A stretch of DNA of 61,100 nucleotides from Amoebophrya sp. A120 (GCA_905178155.1 CAJINV010000015.1:1112142-1173241); one strand, 5' to 3'. Counted from the first letter of the stretch, positions 46,201 to 58,200 are shown. Made by a program: numbers and translations. The notes: generated by a model not told the origin, from the letters alone.

Positions 46201-48188
46201 AGAGGGCAAAGGGAAGGGCAGAAGGAAGACATCAGACTTAGACGAAAAAAGCAAGATAAAAGGGTAGACTCTCAATCCTACAGGGGCGTATGCAAGAGGG
46301 GGCAGAGGGAAGATCAGACTTCGGCAACGGAATGAGAGGAGCGCACGAATTTGCGATCGGGCTCCTGGAAAGCAAAACACACGAACAGTGGCACAGACGT
46401 ACGAACCGACGCTCTGGTAGATAGGATAGCACGAGCAAAGAAAGCATCTACGAGAACAGCAAATACGGATACAAACAAAAGGACGGCCATCAGCCAAAGC
46501 CAAGCCGTGAGCATATAAAAGCAAACATACAAAGCAGCGAGCGAGTAACCAGAGGTCACATCGCTGTGCAGGTCTTTCGTAGTAATTTCTCGCAACATTT
46601 GAAGACGATTTTTTTTTTTGAATTTGAAGAGTGCGCGCCCCGCCCTTCGCGTACTTCTATTTTCGTTTCGCAGACTAAAAGAAAAGAAAAGTGGGAGGGT
46701 AAAACTAAAGGGAAAACTAAAGGGACGCGTACTTCTATTTCCATTTCGCAGACTAAAAGAGGAAGAAAACAAAAGGGAGGGTAAAAATAAAAGAGGAAAC
46801 GCTAACAATGTGTAAACTCCTTTGCTTATCTATTTACTTCGCTGCTGTAGACAAATGCCCGATCCGCGTAGTCAAATTTGACTGCTCTGGCTGCTCATGC
46901 AATACAGATTTTTTTATAGCATCCAAATGCAGCATCACAAGTTGCACTGTTCCAGACATCCAGGGATATTCGCAATGCATATGGCGCACACCTTCGCGAC
47001 GTCCTCCGGCCCACTGCATTTCTTCGAGCGGTCTTCGCAGGTCTCCCGTTTCTGGTCAATGGTCTCAATCTTCGTGGCGACGAACAAATTACCGTTTTCC
47101 AAGTTCGGGTAGGTCAACTCTTCGACAGAAAAGGACCGGGAATTTGGTTTTCCGTATCAAATGCAAAAATGTCTGGGTCTGGAACATTCTGACACTTGTC
47201 ATGCACGTTTTGCATGAGTCTTGATGTCTGTGATGCGTGCCCTAGCATCACAGATTTTTTCAGACCTTCTTGATGCCTATTCCGCATTACAAATGTCCTC
47301 CCCGCGTAGCAAAAATCGCATTCCCTTTGCTACTCATGCAATACAGATTTTTTTGCAATCCAAATGCAGCATCACAAGTCGCATTCTTCCAGACCCAGAC
47401 ATTTTTACATTTGATATTCCGGAACTGGTGACGACGACATCCCCCGCTTTGCTCACGGAAACGGAGGTGGACCCTTTATGGGGGTGACAGGATTGAAATC
47501 GTCAAAGTTGAACTGATTTGCCATGCATAAAACGCAATACAAAAAGTGACGCTATTGCAGAGGACGCACGGGAGGCAGATTATAGTCCTGGTAAGGGTCA
47601 AAAGTTGGACTGCTGACTAGCATGACAGAAGGCAGCTCTTTTGCCCTAAACCGCATGACAGACTCGCTTCCAGGACCGGGAAAATTTGTCACGCACCGAC
47701 TACAAACTGTAGGTCTAACTGGTATCCGTTTTATGCATGGCAAACTATTTCAACTTTGACGATTTTAAACCTGACACATCCATACCCTTTCGCGTACTCG
47801 TACTCGAGATATCCCTCGTCGTATAAGAACACAAACCCGCACTATGAGAATGCACAACTCCCCCCCTCATTTGTATGGCATGAACAGCAGTACAAACACC
47901 AGTACACGTGTATGCTGTGCATGACAAGTTTATGCACGTACTGTAGTGCTGTTTAGGCTTCCAGAATTTATTGTCATGCAAACAGGGCTACAACGCAGCA
48001 GCTGGATTTGGGATTTTGCATGACAAATGAGGGGGAGAGAAAGTTGTGCATATTCCTACGACCACGTACAAAACGATGAGAATCTGGAAGGTGATGTTTG
48101 CAATGCCAAGTTTCGCATCGGAGATTTTTACTTCTTGCTTAGTGGCGTAGGACAGCAGCCGGTCCACGTCCTGCTTGAGAAAGTCCAT
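40204..48188 (-). CDS. P2X-type ATP-gated cation channel subunit
   Basis: Roughly 440-480 residues. Exons: 48188-48059, 47842-47785, 47476-47417, 47154-46982, 43169-43094, 42896-42823, 42570-42526, 42388-42340, 42125-42078, 41076 to ~40707, then small tail exons (40640-40594, 40543-40461, 40303-40204). Order: short N-tail with YATKQ; TM1 (ITFQILIVLYVV); YAKG after TM1; a cysteine-bearing ectodomain (LENGNLFVATKIETI, SENGFCNEPGWCPSI, CKPKISAKRVDSL); GFEFTYK; RRLFKMKGVRFYF; TM2 (IIFKISTGIALLSLAPLLAD), ending CFLKSKK. The GWCP block, LxKxxGVRF and TM2 identify the family. The lysine of LFK is in place, but the usual ATP-contacting NFR reads EFT. Two splice choices exist for the acidic tail ending WRRRMEEED. 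P2X channels occur in several protists; plasma or contractile-vacuole membrane is possible. Confidence 0.88.
40304..40460. mobile_element. Introner, family B
   Basis: TATCCTGTGC...ATTCATA; perfect CCGCA repeats; in the acidic cytosolic tail. Confidence 0.93.
41077..42077. mobile_element. Introner, family B, 1.0 kb, with nested GC-rich element
   Basis: TATGAACTGC...CAGGATA; perfect CTGAC repeats. Without the insert at 41116-41946 it would be about 170 bp, normal for the family. Confidence 0.92.
41116..41946. repeat. GC-rich nested element, copy 1
   Basis: Starts ACCAGCCATGCTCCGGCTG, contains a GCGAGAGGGTG-type minisatellite (about 41358-41455) and CCTCTTTT/GACCTC-rich sequence, ends GCATGAATATAATATATAG. 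The second copy is 49557-50360. ORFs crossing it are composition artefacts. Confidence 0.85.
42126..42339. mobile_element. Introner, family F
   Basis: TATCGCAAGAAAAAACTG...CGTGGATA; perfect TCCTC repeats. Confidence 0.93.
42571..42822. mobile_element. Introner, family H
   Basis: TATAACTTGCTCAGG...GAGCAGGTCATA with CTCAAACGTTAC and GTAACGTTTGAG arms; perfect GGACT repeats. Confidence 0.93.
42897..43093. mobile_element. Introner, family A, short
   Basis: TATCAAGTGC...ATTGATA; repeats GTCGA/CTCGA; right after the GWCPSI codons. Confidence 0.9.
43275..46852. repeat. 3.6-kb composite repeat nested in an introner
   Basis: Non-coding block of internal repeats: a ~105-bp unit at 43276 and 43684; a ~145-bp unit ending CCCGGGCATACATTT at ~43539, 44778 and 45258; ~24-bp GCGGGCCAA/GCGGGACTAA minisatellite 44305-44715; ~80-100-bp repeats at 46140-46320 and 46640-46800. 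No transposase frame is visible. Confidence 0.75.
44776..45736. repeat. 480-bp tandem duplication with an ambiguous base at the junction
   Basis: 44776-45255 and 45257-45736 appear identical and the single N of the window (45256) lies between them. Could be a real tandem duplication or an assembly join. Confidence 0.85.
47155..47416. mobile_element. Introner, family A
   Basis: TATCAAATG...TTTGATA; perfect TTCCG repeats. Confidence 0.93.
47477..47784. mobile_element. Introner, family G
   Basis: TATGGGGGTGACAGGATTG...CATCCATA; perfect CCCTT repeats. Confidence 0.92.
47843..48058. mobile_element. Introner, family E
   Basis: TATGAGAATGCAC...TGCATATTCCTA; flanks CGCAC and CGACC differ at two bases, terminus mutated; inside the TM1 codons. 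Confidence 0.82.
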
Positions 48189-49293
48189 GACAGAATTTTA
48201 CTTATTTCTGTTGGGGGTTAGCAGGTGTTGCTTTTGCTTGCTGCTCTCTTCCTTGTACTCCTCTAGTTGAACGCTTGATGTCTCCCGCTCCGGTTCTTGA
48301 AGGGAGCAGCTAGGTCGTGCACAAGAGGAACGCGAAGGGGAAGCGCAGGTGGGTCATCTTGTTGCTTTAATCATTGGAGTTTAGAATCAGTTGAAATTGC
48401 TCTCCTGCGTCTTCTGACTGAGGAGAAGTCAGCGAAGAATTTGTTGCTCTCTGTCTTCACTCTCAGGATGCCACCGAAACAAAAGACAGGTGTGTGTGCG
48501 TGTGTCTCATTCCTGATGCTGATCCTGTTAGTTCCTGTCTTGCATTAGCGGCCATGCCACTACAGGCGACTCCCTTGCCCTTCGCAAGATTAATTTCTGC
48601 TGCCGCTCGTCTTCCTCTTCGCTCGTGCGTCTAATTTGTTCGAGCCTGGGCATCTTGGTAAAAGATGCTTCTGCAACACAAGAAAAACTGGGGCTGTCTG
48701 TAGAACACAAGTGGCGGCCCAACTGTAAGTGGACCAAAAATTAGGCTGCAAGGTTACTTGCATTTCTGTCGATTCATATACACAGATGCAAATCAATTCA
48801 ATGATACAATCACAGATAATTCCGAGAAGAAACAAGACATACTGTACAAACGTTAAATTACCTGCATTTTTCCAAGGCTCGGAAGCCTTGCGTGTACAGC
48901 AACTGCCGCACTAGCTACGCTCGTGGCTACGGTTCTAAAACATTGCGCTGTGAAATGCTACAAAACAAATGAAACTTCCGATTGTCTTAACGATCGACAA
49001 ATGCTACAAAACAAATGAAATTCATTCTCGCGTGGTCTGATGCTAGTGTTACAGAAACTTAAAGTGGATGTAGTTGTGACATTGCTACAGCTATCATACA
49101 TTGGAAAAAAACTTCTTCTTCGAAACTTTTTCGATTCACAAGAAACCGAATGAACTGTCGTGACGCGTTTCTCGCTCGACGTCACGTGTAAAATGCTACA
49201 AAACAAATGAAATTTTTCAAGAAAAAACTGCTCTCTTCGCTAGCAACAAGTGTGATGTAGGTGCTTACTCTCCCACTGACAAATAACCCCTCC
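48189..49293. other. Intergenic, no gene seen
   Basis: Between P2X start and the stop of the PAN gene. Holds three copies of a 20-bp repeat (see separate entry). No introners. Confidence 0.5.
48956..49212. repeat. Three dispersed copies of ATGCTACAAAACAAATGAAA
   Basis: Exact 20-bp copies at 48956-48975, 49001-49020 and 49193-49212, same orientation, in the gap downstream of the PAN gene. Function unknown. Confidence 0.85.
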
Positions 49294-52200
49294 TACTGTT
49301 GGGCGCACATCTCTTCGAAGGGCGACGAGTCGTCTGGGGGGTCTGGCTATCAACTGTAAAAATGTCTGGGTCTGGAAGAGTGTTAAACTTGTCATGCAGG
49401 TTTTCCGTGACCCATGAGGTCTGAAATGCGGGATCTAGCATGACAGAGTCTGTGAGGTCTCTGCTATGCCTATGCTGCATGAGAAATTCCCTCCCACCTT
49501 GGTCGAAAGTGGACAGCTTTTGGCCCTCATGCACCACAGATTTTCGCATTATTCGGACCAGCCATGCTCCGGCTGCCGCCGGAGCGCAAGGCTGTTGGGC
49601 CGGGGCAAGACTGTTTGCCGATCGGACCATAATGCCACGGGCCTAATATAATGCACGACGAAACATACTGGAGTCCTGCCGCCTGTTTGCGCCGCGCCAA
49701 CCCGCAGGGCCACTTGCGCGCTTCCCGCGCCTGTGGGCGCTCTGCGCACGGGGCAGCTGCAAAGAACACCGGGGGCGAACAGAAGCCGCCCGGCGCGAGA
49801 GGGTTGCCGTAGCGCGAGAGGGCGGCGCGAGAGGGTGGCGCGAGAGGGTGCGCGAGAGGGTGCGCGAGACGGTAGCGCGAGAGGGTTCGGGCCGGCCTAT
49901 GCATGAAAAGGCCGCAAAAAAACAGCTCTGCGCCGAGCGGATTCGGGTTTTTTTACCCCTCTCGCAGACCCTCTTTTTCACCTCTTCCGAGAGGTGTTGC
50001 TAATAGTCCGGCTATACTCGCCGGTAGAGGTCTACAGAGGTGGCCGAGAGGTGGCCCAGAGGGAGGGTGTGCGGGAGGTTCCTCCTTATTCGCGCAACCT
50101 CTCGGCACCCCTGTCCCCCTCTCGCTTACCCTCTCGGGACCCTCTCGGCCACCTCCGGGCCCCATAGGCGCGGCTTTAGGGTGAACGGTTCGGCTGGCTA
50201 TACCCGCGCCACCTCTCGGCCACCCTCCCGAACGACCTCCCGCGCCACCCCTCCACCTCTGTCGACCTCTTTTGGACCTCTGTCGACCTCTTTTTGACCT
50301 CTCGGCCACCTCCCTTAGACCCTCTGTAGACCTCTTTTTTCGCATGAATATAATAGATAGTAATTTAGCATGACAAGTTACATTCTTCCAGACCCAGACA
50401 TTTTTGCATTTGATACTGGCGACGGCACTCGACCCCCATCGTCTTGCTTCCCGCCGCTGAATTTTCCCTGTTTTCCCTTGCCTTTCTTACCTGGTTTGCC
50501 ACTGTAGAAATTGAAATCCTTAGAAGTTGTTTTTCCTTCGCCCTTCTTCGTGCCGAGCTTTCTACCCTTTTTCGACATGATCGTACCGCCCTTCATGTCG
50601 TCGTAAGAAGCGCCGAAAGCTGCCATTCCATATTCTTGGTCGTAAGATTGTTCCCACTGTTGTCCTGTTTCTACCCAGGTCCCAGATTCCTCGTCCCAGT
50701 AAAAATTGTATTGCCCAGCAGAAGCTCCTTCGTGGTCCCAGCCCGTGTTGTAATCTTCATAATTCGCAGTTCCGGCATTTTCCAACCCAAACAGTTCCGG
50801 CATGAGAGAGTACACAACGGCCAATCCAAGTCCCGCGACGAGCAAAACGATTAACACGATCACGAAGACCAACCAGCCGGTCGATAAAGAGCCTTTATCT
50901 TCTGGCGGTTTTTCCTCTTCTATTTGCGCCGAAATGCTCATCATTTTCTGGTCGATGGTCGTTTTATCCGTGGTCCCAATAGCGGACGGGACCGAGAAGG
51001 TGTCTGTCTTGGCCAACTCATTTACGTACGTGTTGTAGATTTCTTGGAGGGATAGGAGCCCACTCGACTGCTGTTGCACCTGTTGCTGCTGCTGCTCCGG
51101 GGTCAGTCCGGCCTGTTCCGCCGCAGTTGGAGGCACAATTATTCCATCTGGAGAAGATGTAGGTGTAGTTGAAGCACCAACTGCAGCATCTGCAGCAGCT
51201 TGTTCTTTACCTCCGCCTGCTTCCGGCTTCAACAACTTCGAGTAGTAGAATTGTCGGAAATTTTCCAAGTACTTTCTTGTCAGCATGTCATCTATGCAGT
51301 GCAAAAGTATCGCACTCCCACTCGTATAAATGCATTACAACTTTCCTCAGTATGAGAAACAAAATTTCTAATGCTGATTTGCCTTAGGGAAAAGATTTGT
51401 AATGCATGCTTGCAATACGAGTACGATACTTTTGCACAGGATATCATCCTCGCGCCAGCAATGGTCCATGATTGCCAAGTCGGCCTTGGTATCAAGTGCA
51501 AAAATGTCTGGGCCTGGAAAAGTGTAAACTTGTCATGCGGATTTTCCATGACCCATGAGGTCTGGAATGCGGGACTTAGCATGACAGACTCTGCGAGGTC
51601 CCTGCCATGCCTATCCTGCATGAGTAACTCCCTCCCAACTTGGTCAAAAGTGGACAGCTTTTGGCAACCATGCAACACAGATTTTTGCATGCTTCAGACT
51701 TACCATGACAAGTCGCCACCTTCCAGACCCAGACATATTTGCAATGCATACTTGGCATGCTCAACGTTCCCCTTGTACTGAAACTCTTTCGCAAAAGCGA
51801 GGATGTAGGGCAGTTTCGGCTGCAAACCCACGGCTTCGGTCAGCAAGGAAACCTTTTTTGTCGTGGTGCCCACCTTATTTTTCGTCTTTTCACTTGTCTG
51901 CAGCTCTTTTGAGACAGTACTGGCGCGACTGGCTTGTGATGCAACGGCGTGGTCAGTAGCCGCGGTGGCGACCTTTATTTTTTTGTCCTCTTCTTTATTT
52001 TCGACAAACGAACTTGATGCGCCGCTGGTGCTGGACGAGCTGTTATTTTTCACAGGCGAAAAAACAGGGTCACCAAGAGCAGCCGTATTTGTTGTATCAT
52101 CCTTGTCATGATCATTCAACAACAGCTCCTTAAACTCCATCTTCCCCCACGTTTCGTGAAAATTCAAACTTGTCCTGCTTCTCACCGACTGGTGAACCTC

Positions 52201-55200
52201 CTTCGTGAAGTCCTTCAGCTTTCCCAAGTCCCGCTTCAGCCGCTGCGTTAACTCCAGGAGCGACCACGGCTGTTTATCCATTCGGTTTCGCTCTCCTTGT
52301 TCATCTGGTGGTTTTAGTAACTCTTGCCGGTTTTGTCCCTGCTCTTGGTGCGATGCAGGAAAAGATGAAGCTGCTATTCTTTTTGCAACTTCTTGTCCAC
52401 TCTGTCCTTGCTTCTGGTTGTTCGGCGGTGAAGATGAAGTTGGTGATACTACTCCTAGCTCTGGTTCTTGTGCTGCTGCCAGCCCCCCAGTGTTGTCAAA
52501 GGCTTCCAGATCGGTTTTCGCAAGTGATTCCGGACTCGATGTGTGAGTTGTCGAGTTCGTAGCGGAGAAAAACGACGCGGCCGCTGCACTAGCAGACGTA
52601 GCGGCAGAAACACCTGGCATTCTTATCACGCTTCGCTCTATGACTTGATCCTGCTGCTCCTCTACATGTTCCGGTGGCGGGGCTACAGTCTGTAGTTCCC
52701 CTTTCTGCTCTTGCTGGTGCTCGAAATGCGCCCGAGCTTCCTCTTCCATCACGGTTTGCGTTACTTTTTCTTCGTCGTACCCCGCTTCCATCGTCAGCTC
52801 CGCGTTTGCCAACGTTTTGATCACGAATTTCGGAAACCCAGCGTATTGGAAAATCGACAGACCCGGGTACAGCCTGGCTGTCATGCTGTCCGCAAAGGAA
52901 ATCTGCCCGTTCCCGCTCTCCGCCATGTACCGATCCGCGCACTGCACGAAGAGCGACACCTTCGGCTTGTGACTCAAACAAGCCTCGATCTATGAAGTGT
53001 AAAAATGTCTGGGTCTGGAAGAATGTCAGATTTGTCATGCAGCTTTTCCATGACCCGTGAGGTCTGGAATGCGAGACCCAGCATGACAGATTCTTTGAGG
53101 TCTCTATCATGCCGTTCCTGCATGAGCAACTCCCTCTCAACTTGGTCAAAAGCGGACAGCTTTTGGCACTCACGCAACACAGATTTTTGCATCATTTAGA
53201 TTTAGCATGACAAGTTCCAATCTTTCAGACCCAGACATTTTTACATTTGATACGATCTCGTGCATGCCAATGTCGTGCGGGAAGCTGCACCGCGGGTGGG
53301 ATTCTATCCTGAGTAAAAACGTCCCCACACCAGAGTTGTCATGCAGATTTGCAATGACAGGAACATTTGTAATGCGCATCGCCAGGAGAGGCATTTTTAG
53401 TCGTGTTTTGGAATTACTATCTAAACTGCAGCAGCTGGTCAAAAATGCAGGTGAGGGGTATGCTCGGGGGTATGTTCGGGGGTGTGTCAGGGGTATGCAA
53501 ATGCTCCTCAATCACGAGCGGACTGCAATTTTTTGCCGAAAAGCCAACAGGTGGGGTATAAACATACCCCAGACACACCCCAGACACACCCCAGACATAC
53601 CCCAGACAGACCCCCGAACATACCCCAGGCAAAAAGTCCGAACATACCCCAGACACACCCCGGGCAGACTTTCGGACACACCCCGGGCAGACTTTCGGAC
53701 ACACCCCGACCAAATTTTCGGACTTTGTCACGTGAGGCTTGGACCCGAAGTCCAGTCTGTCACGCGAGACCGTGCGGCCAAGGGGCGAAAGCCCTAGGCC
53801 AGCGCGGGGTCTCGGTCCCCGCGTCATGGCCTAGGGGCCAGCTGTGGGCGCTTCCCGGACAGACACCGTGCGGCCAAGGGGCGAAAGCCCTAGGCCTGCG
53901 TGGGGACTCGGTCCCCGCGTCATGGCCTAGGGGCCAGCTGTGGGCGCTTCCCGGACACCGTGCGGCCAAGGGGCGAAAGCCCTAGGCCAGCGCGGGGACT
54001 CGGTCCCCGCGTCATGGCCTAGGGGCCAGCTGTGAGCGCTTCCCGGACACCGTGCGGCCAAGGGGCGAAAGCACTTCCTAGGCCAGCGCGGGGACTCGGT
54101 CCCCGCGTCACGGCCTAGGGGCCAGCTGTGAGCGCTTCCCGGACACCGTGCGTCAAAGTAGGCCAGCGTGGGGACTCGGCCCCCGCGTCATGGCCTAGGG
54201 GCCAGCTGTGAGCGCTTCCCGGACACCGTGCGGCCAAGGGGCGAAAGCCCTAGGCTAGCGCGGGGACTCGGTCCCCGCGTCATGGCCTAGGGGCCAGCTG
54301 TGCCGGAGCGCTTCCCGGGCACCGTGCGGCAAAGGGGCGAAAGCCCTAGGCCAGCGCGGGGACTCGGTCCCCGCGCCATGGCCTAGGGGCTAGCTTGCGG
54401 GCAGCACTTCCCGCGAATCCGTGCGGCCAAGGGGCGAAGGCCCTAGGCCAGCGCGGGGACTCGGTCCCCGCGTCATGGCCTAGGGGCCAGCTGTAAGCGC
54501 TTCCCGGACACCGCGCGGCCAAGGGCGGGGCGAAACCCCTAGGGCAGCGCGGGGACTCGGTCCCCGCGCCATGGCCTAGGGGCTAGCTCGCAGCACTTCC
54601 TGTGACCCCGTGCGGCCAAAGGGCGAAAGCCACCCCTGCCTAGGCCAGCGCGCGCGGGGACTCTGCCCCCGCTGCATTGCCTAGGGGCCAACTGCGAGCG
54701 CTTCCCGGGCACCGTGCTGCCAAGGGGCGAAAGCCCTAGGCCAGCGCGGGGACTCGGTCGGTCCCTCCCCGCGCCATGGCCTAGGGGCCAGCTCGCTGCG
54801 AGCGCCCGCCGGCGAAACCGTGCGGCCGAGTTAGGGGCGAAAGCCCTAGGCCAGCGCGGGGACTCGGTCCCCGCGTCATGGCCTAGGGGCCAGCTGTGAG
54901 CGCTTCCCGGGCACCGTGCGGCCAAGGGGCGAAAGCCCTGGGCCAGCGCGGGGACCCGGTCCCCGCGTCATGGCCTAGGGGCCAGCTGTGCCGGAGCGCT
55001 TCCCGGACACCGTGCGGCCAAGGGGTGAAAGCCCTAGGCCAGCGCGGGGACTCGGTCCCTGCGCCATGGCCTAGGGGCTAGCTTGCAGGCAGCACTCCCC
55101 GCGAATCCGTGCGGCCAAGGGGCGAAAGCCCTAGGCCAGCGCGGGGACTCGGTCCCCGCGTCATGGCCTAAGGGCTAGCTAAGAACACTCCCCGGACAGC

Positions 55201-58200
55201 ACACCGCGCGGCCAAGGATGGAAGGCGCAGAGAAGGGCCCTAGGGAAGTGCGGGGACTCTGTCGCCGCGTCATGACCTGGGGGCCGGCTCCAGACCCGGC
55301 GCGCGCCAGTTTCTTCTTTTTCTTTGCGCGCGGCCGGCTAATGAGTCTAGTGTAGTGCGCGCAAGCAAGGGGGCCGCGTCCGCAGGCCCGTCGCGGGCCA
55401 GTGAACGCAAGGCGCACCGAGATACCTAGCTGCAGGCGACCTGCCTTCCCAGTGCCACCGCGCAGACAAATGCCGGAAGGTCGCCGCACGGGGACTCTGT
55501 CCCCGTGCTCGGACCTTGTTTGTAATGCTGTAAACAGGATGAGCAGATGGATTTCTGATGCAGCTGGCCTTGCGAACCTGCACTACACTACGGACTGCAA
55601 CTTGTGTTGCGTGACCCCCAAAAGTTCTAGGTTTGTGTTGCAAATTCCCCATCTTGACTCTGGTGTGGGGATGTTTTTACTCAGGATAGACTCCTGGTAA
55701 GTTTTGTCACTGCTGAAAATTCCCCCCACAGCTAACTCCTTCCCGGGGTGAAAGCCGCAACAGTTGAAGCTGCTTGGCACCCGTTTCGGGTTTCCGAACC
55801 GTTTGTGCGCCTCGCAGATATCCGTGCCCGCTTTCATCCGCTTTACGTGCATGTTGCTGAAGTCGGTTGCTTCCTGAGGCAACGAGTGCAAATTTGCGTC
55901 TTGTTTGCTGTCCCCGCAACAGCTCTCGGTTTCTAAAGAGGACGGCTCCTCTTTCACTTTCGCGGCCCCGTTCTCAATCTGGATCTTTTCTGCGCCTTGG
56001 CTCGCCTCCCCGGGAAGACCGGGGAGACCCTTCGGTGCTTTTTCATCGATCACCGGCTCTTCCTCATTCAGCATGTTCCGTCCCATGGAGCCGGGGAGCG
56101 CCATCTTAGTACCCATTTTCATCCCCTTCATGGCCATGCCCCCGCCGGGAATCATGCTGCCGATGTTAATCATGTTCTTGCCGACGTCGCGAAAGTTGGT
56201 GCCCATCCCGAGCCAGCCCTTGTCCTCCTTGTAAAACTCCACATCGCCGTTCTTCACTTTTTCCGCATACGCTAACAGATCCAAGTGCACCTCCGCCGGC
56301 ATGTCCTTCATGCACATTTCGTTCAACGCCTTCTCGTGCGCCGCGGTCCGCTCCCACGACTTGCCCACTTTGATCTTGATCGACTCCTCGACTTTCTCCT
56401 TATACGATTTTTGGTACGCCACGCACTCGTGTCGGTGGCAGCCGCCAATTTTCCCGTCGCAATTGCCGATGCGGCCGGAGTTCCACACACCGGAATTGTC
56501 GTCCCCGAAGATCGGGCCGCTGATCTTCTTCCAGACACCCTTCGCGACGTTTTCCAGCCGCGGAAACCCGTCGCATTCCCCTTCGTTATCCTCAGTAAAA
56601 ACGTCCCCACCCCAGAGCAGTTGTCATGCAACTGCGCAATGACAGGGACATTTGCAATGCGCAGCGCCATGAGAGGCATTTATTCCAATCGTGTGTTGGA
56701 ATTTGTAATGCTGTAAACAGGATATAGAAAGTGGCTTTCTCATGCGGCTTCCCTTGCATAGCAGCACTACACTGCAGAGGAAAACTTGTCATGCACAGCT
56801 CCCAAAACTTTGAGATTTGTGTTGCTAAATTCCCAACTTGATTATGGGGTGTGGGGGCGTTTTTGCTGAGGATATTCGTCCTCGTTTCTCCGACAACAAA
56901 TCCCGTTGCCCATCAAATGCAAATATGTCTGGGCCTGGAAGATTGCGAGACTTGTCATGCTGGTCTGGCATGCCTCAGCACTCTGTATTGCGTGGCCACC
57001 AGGAGGTCCTCTTGCCTGTCACACAAAAGCGCAGTTTCTCATGCAAAAAACGCAGCACAGGAGCACGAAAAAACTTGTCATGCTTGGCGGCGCATTACAT
57101 ACAGAGCACGTCTTGTTCACGGACTTGCATCACAAGTTTCCGGACCCAGGATCAGACATATTTGCAATGCATATTACCGCACTTGTCACAAAATCCGCCC
57201 ATCTGGCACTCCTTGTCGCCCGACTCAAAGCAGTCGTCGACTCCGTCGGTGATTATCTCCTGGATATTCGGGACGCAAACGTGTTCCCCCGCGCCGCCAA
57301 AATCCCCCGTGCACGCCCCCTCGGTCACCCCGTGGCGGCAGCAAATCCCCTTGTGCTGGTCGTTTTCGTCGGGCGACTTGTTGCAAAAATTGCACTTCGA
57401 CCCCCCGTGCTGGCAGTGCTGCAAACTCGTGGAGCCGGTGCCGAGAAAGGCTTCGGTTTTCTCCACAATAACCCCCAGGTCGACATTCACGTCCTCACCG
57501 GTGAAGGTCGATCCGATGGTGTTCGCCATTTTCTCCATCGGCTGGAGTATGGTGCCCTTTGAGGTTTTGTACACCCCGTCGGTGAAACATTCAAAACCGT
57601 AGTTTTTCATTTGCGAAACCTGGACTAGGAACTTGTCCGGCGGCTCGAAGCGAGATGCCGAAGCAACATCTTTGTCGTCTTTTCTTCTTCTCTTATTTCT
57701 ACGTGTCGTTGCTTGCTTTTTCTTGCGCTGTTGTAGCTCTTCTTGTTCGAGTACCTTCTCCTGTTGCAAAAATGCGTCCGCTGTTTCGTCTGGGGGTATC
57801 AAATGTAAAAATGTCTGGGTCTGGAAGAATGCCAGACTTGTCATGCAGGCTTTCCATGACCCGCGAGGTCTGGTATGTAGGACATAGCATGACAGATTCT
57901 GTGAGAGTTCTTGTTCTATCATGCCTACTCTGCATGAGAAACTAGCTCTCGATTAGGTCAAGTGTGGACAGCTTTTGGTAATCATGCAACACAGCTTTTT
58001 ACATGATTCAGATTTAGCATGACAAGCCGCTTTTTTCCAGACCCAGACATTTTTGCATTTGATAGGGGGCATGTTTTCCTGATTCCGCTTCAACTGTTCC
58101 TGGAGCCATTTCTCGTGTTCCGACAGTCCCTCCTTCTCCTCTTCCACAACGACCTTCCGATCCACCAACACGACCACCAATTGCCGCGGCGTCCAGGGTG

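Larger units (their letters stand above)
43170..46981. mobile_element. Introner, family A, 3.8 kb, carrying a composite repeat
   Basis: Left part 43170 to ~43274 (TATCAACTGC, TGTCTGAATCTGG) and right part ~46853-46981 (CAGACATCCAGG, ATGCATA) are one family A element; repeats TGGCA/TGGCG. Joining the flanks links P2X CAKD to VGAVTC in frame. Confidence 0.85.
53305..55688. mobile_element. Introner, family C, 2.4 kb, filled with satellite
   Basis: TATCCTGAGTAAAAACGTCC...TTTACTCAGGATA; repeats GATTC/GACTC. Family C body sequence is intact at both ends (to ~53440 and from ~55505); the middle is satellite. Confidence 0.88.

Noticed and set aside
43275-46852. Possible rRNA or organelle fragments in the repeat block
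   Set aside because: No conserved rRNA helix or mitochondrial coding sequence was recognised.
53760-55081. ORFs reading CPGSAHSWPLGHDAG-type repeats
   Set aside because: Translation of the ~95-bp satellite in several frames; not a protein family.
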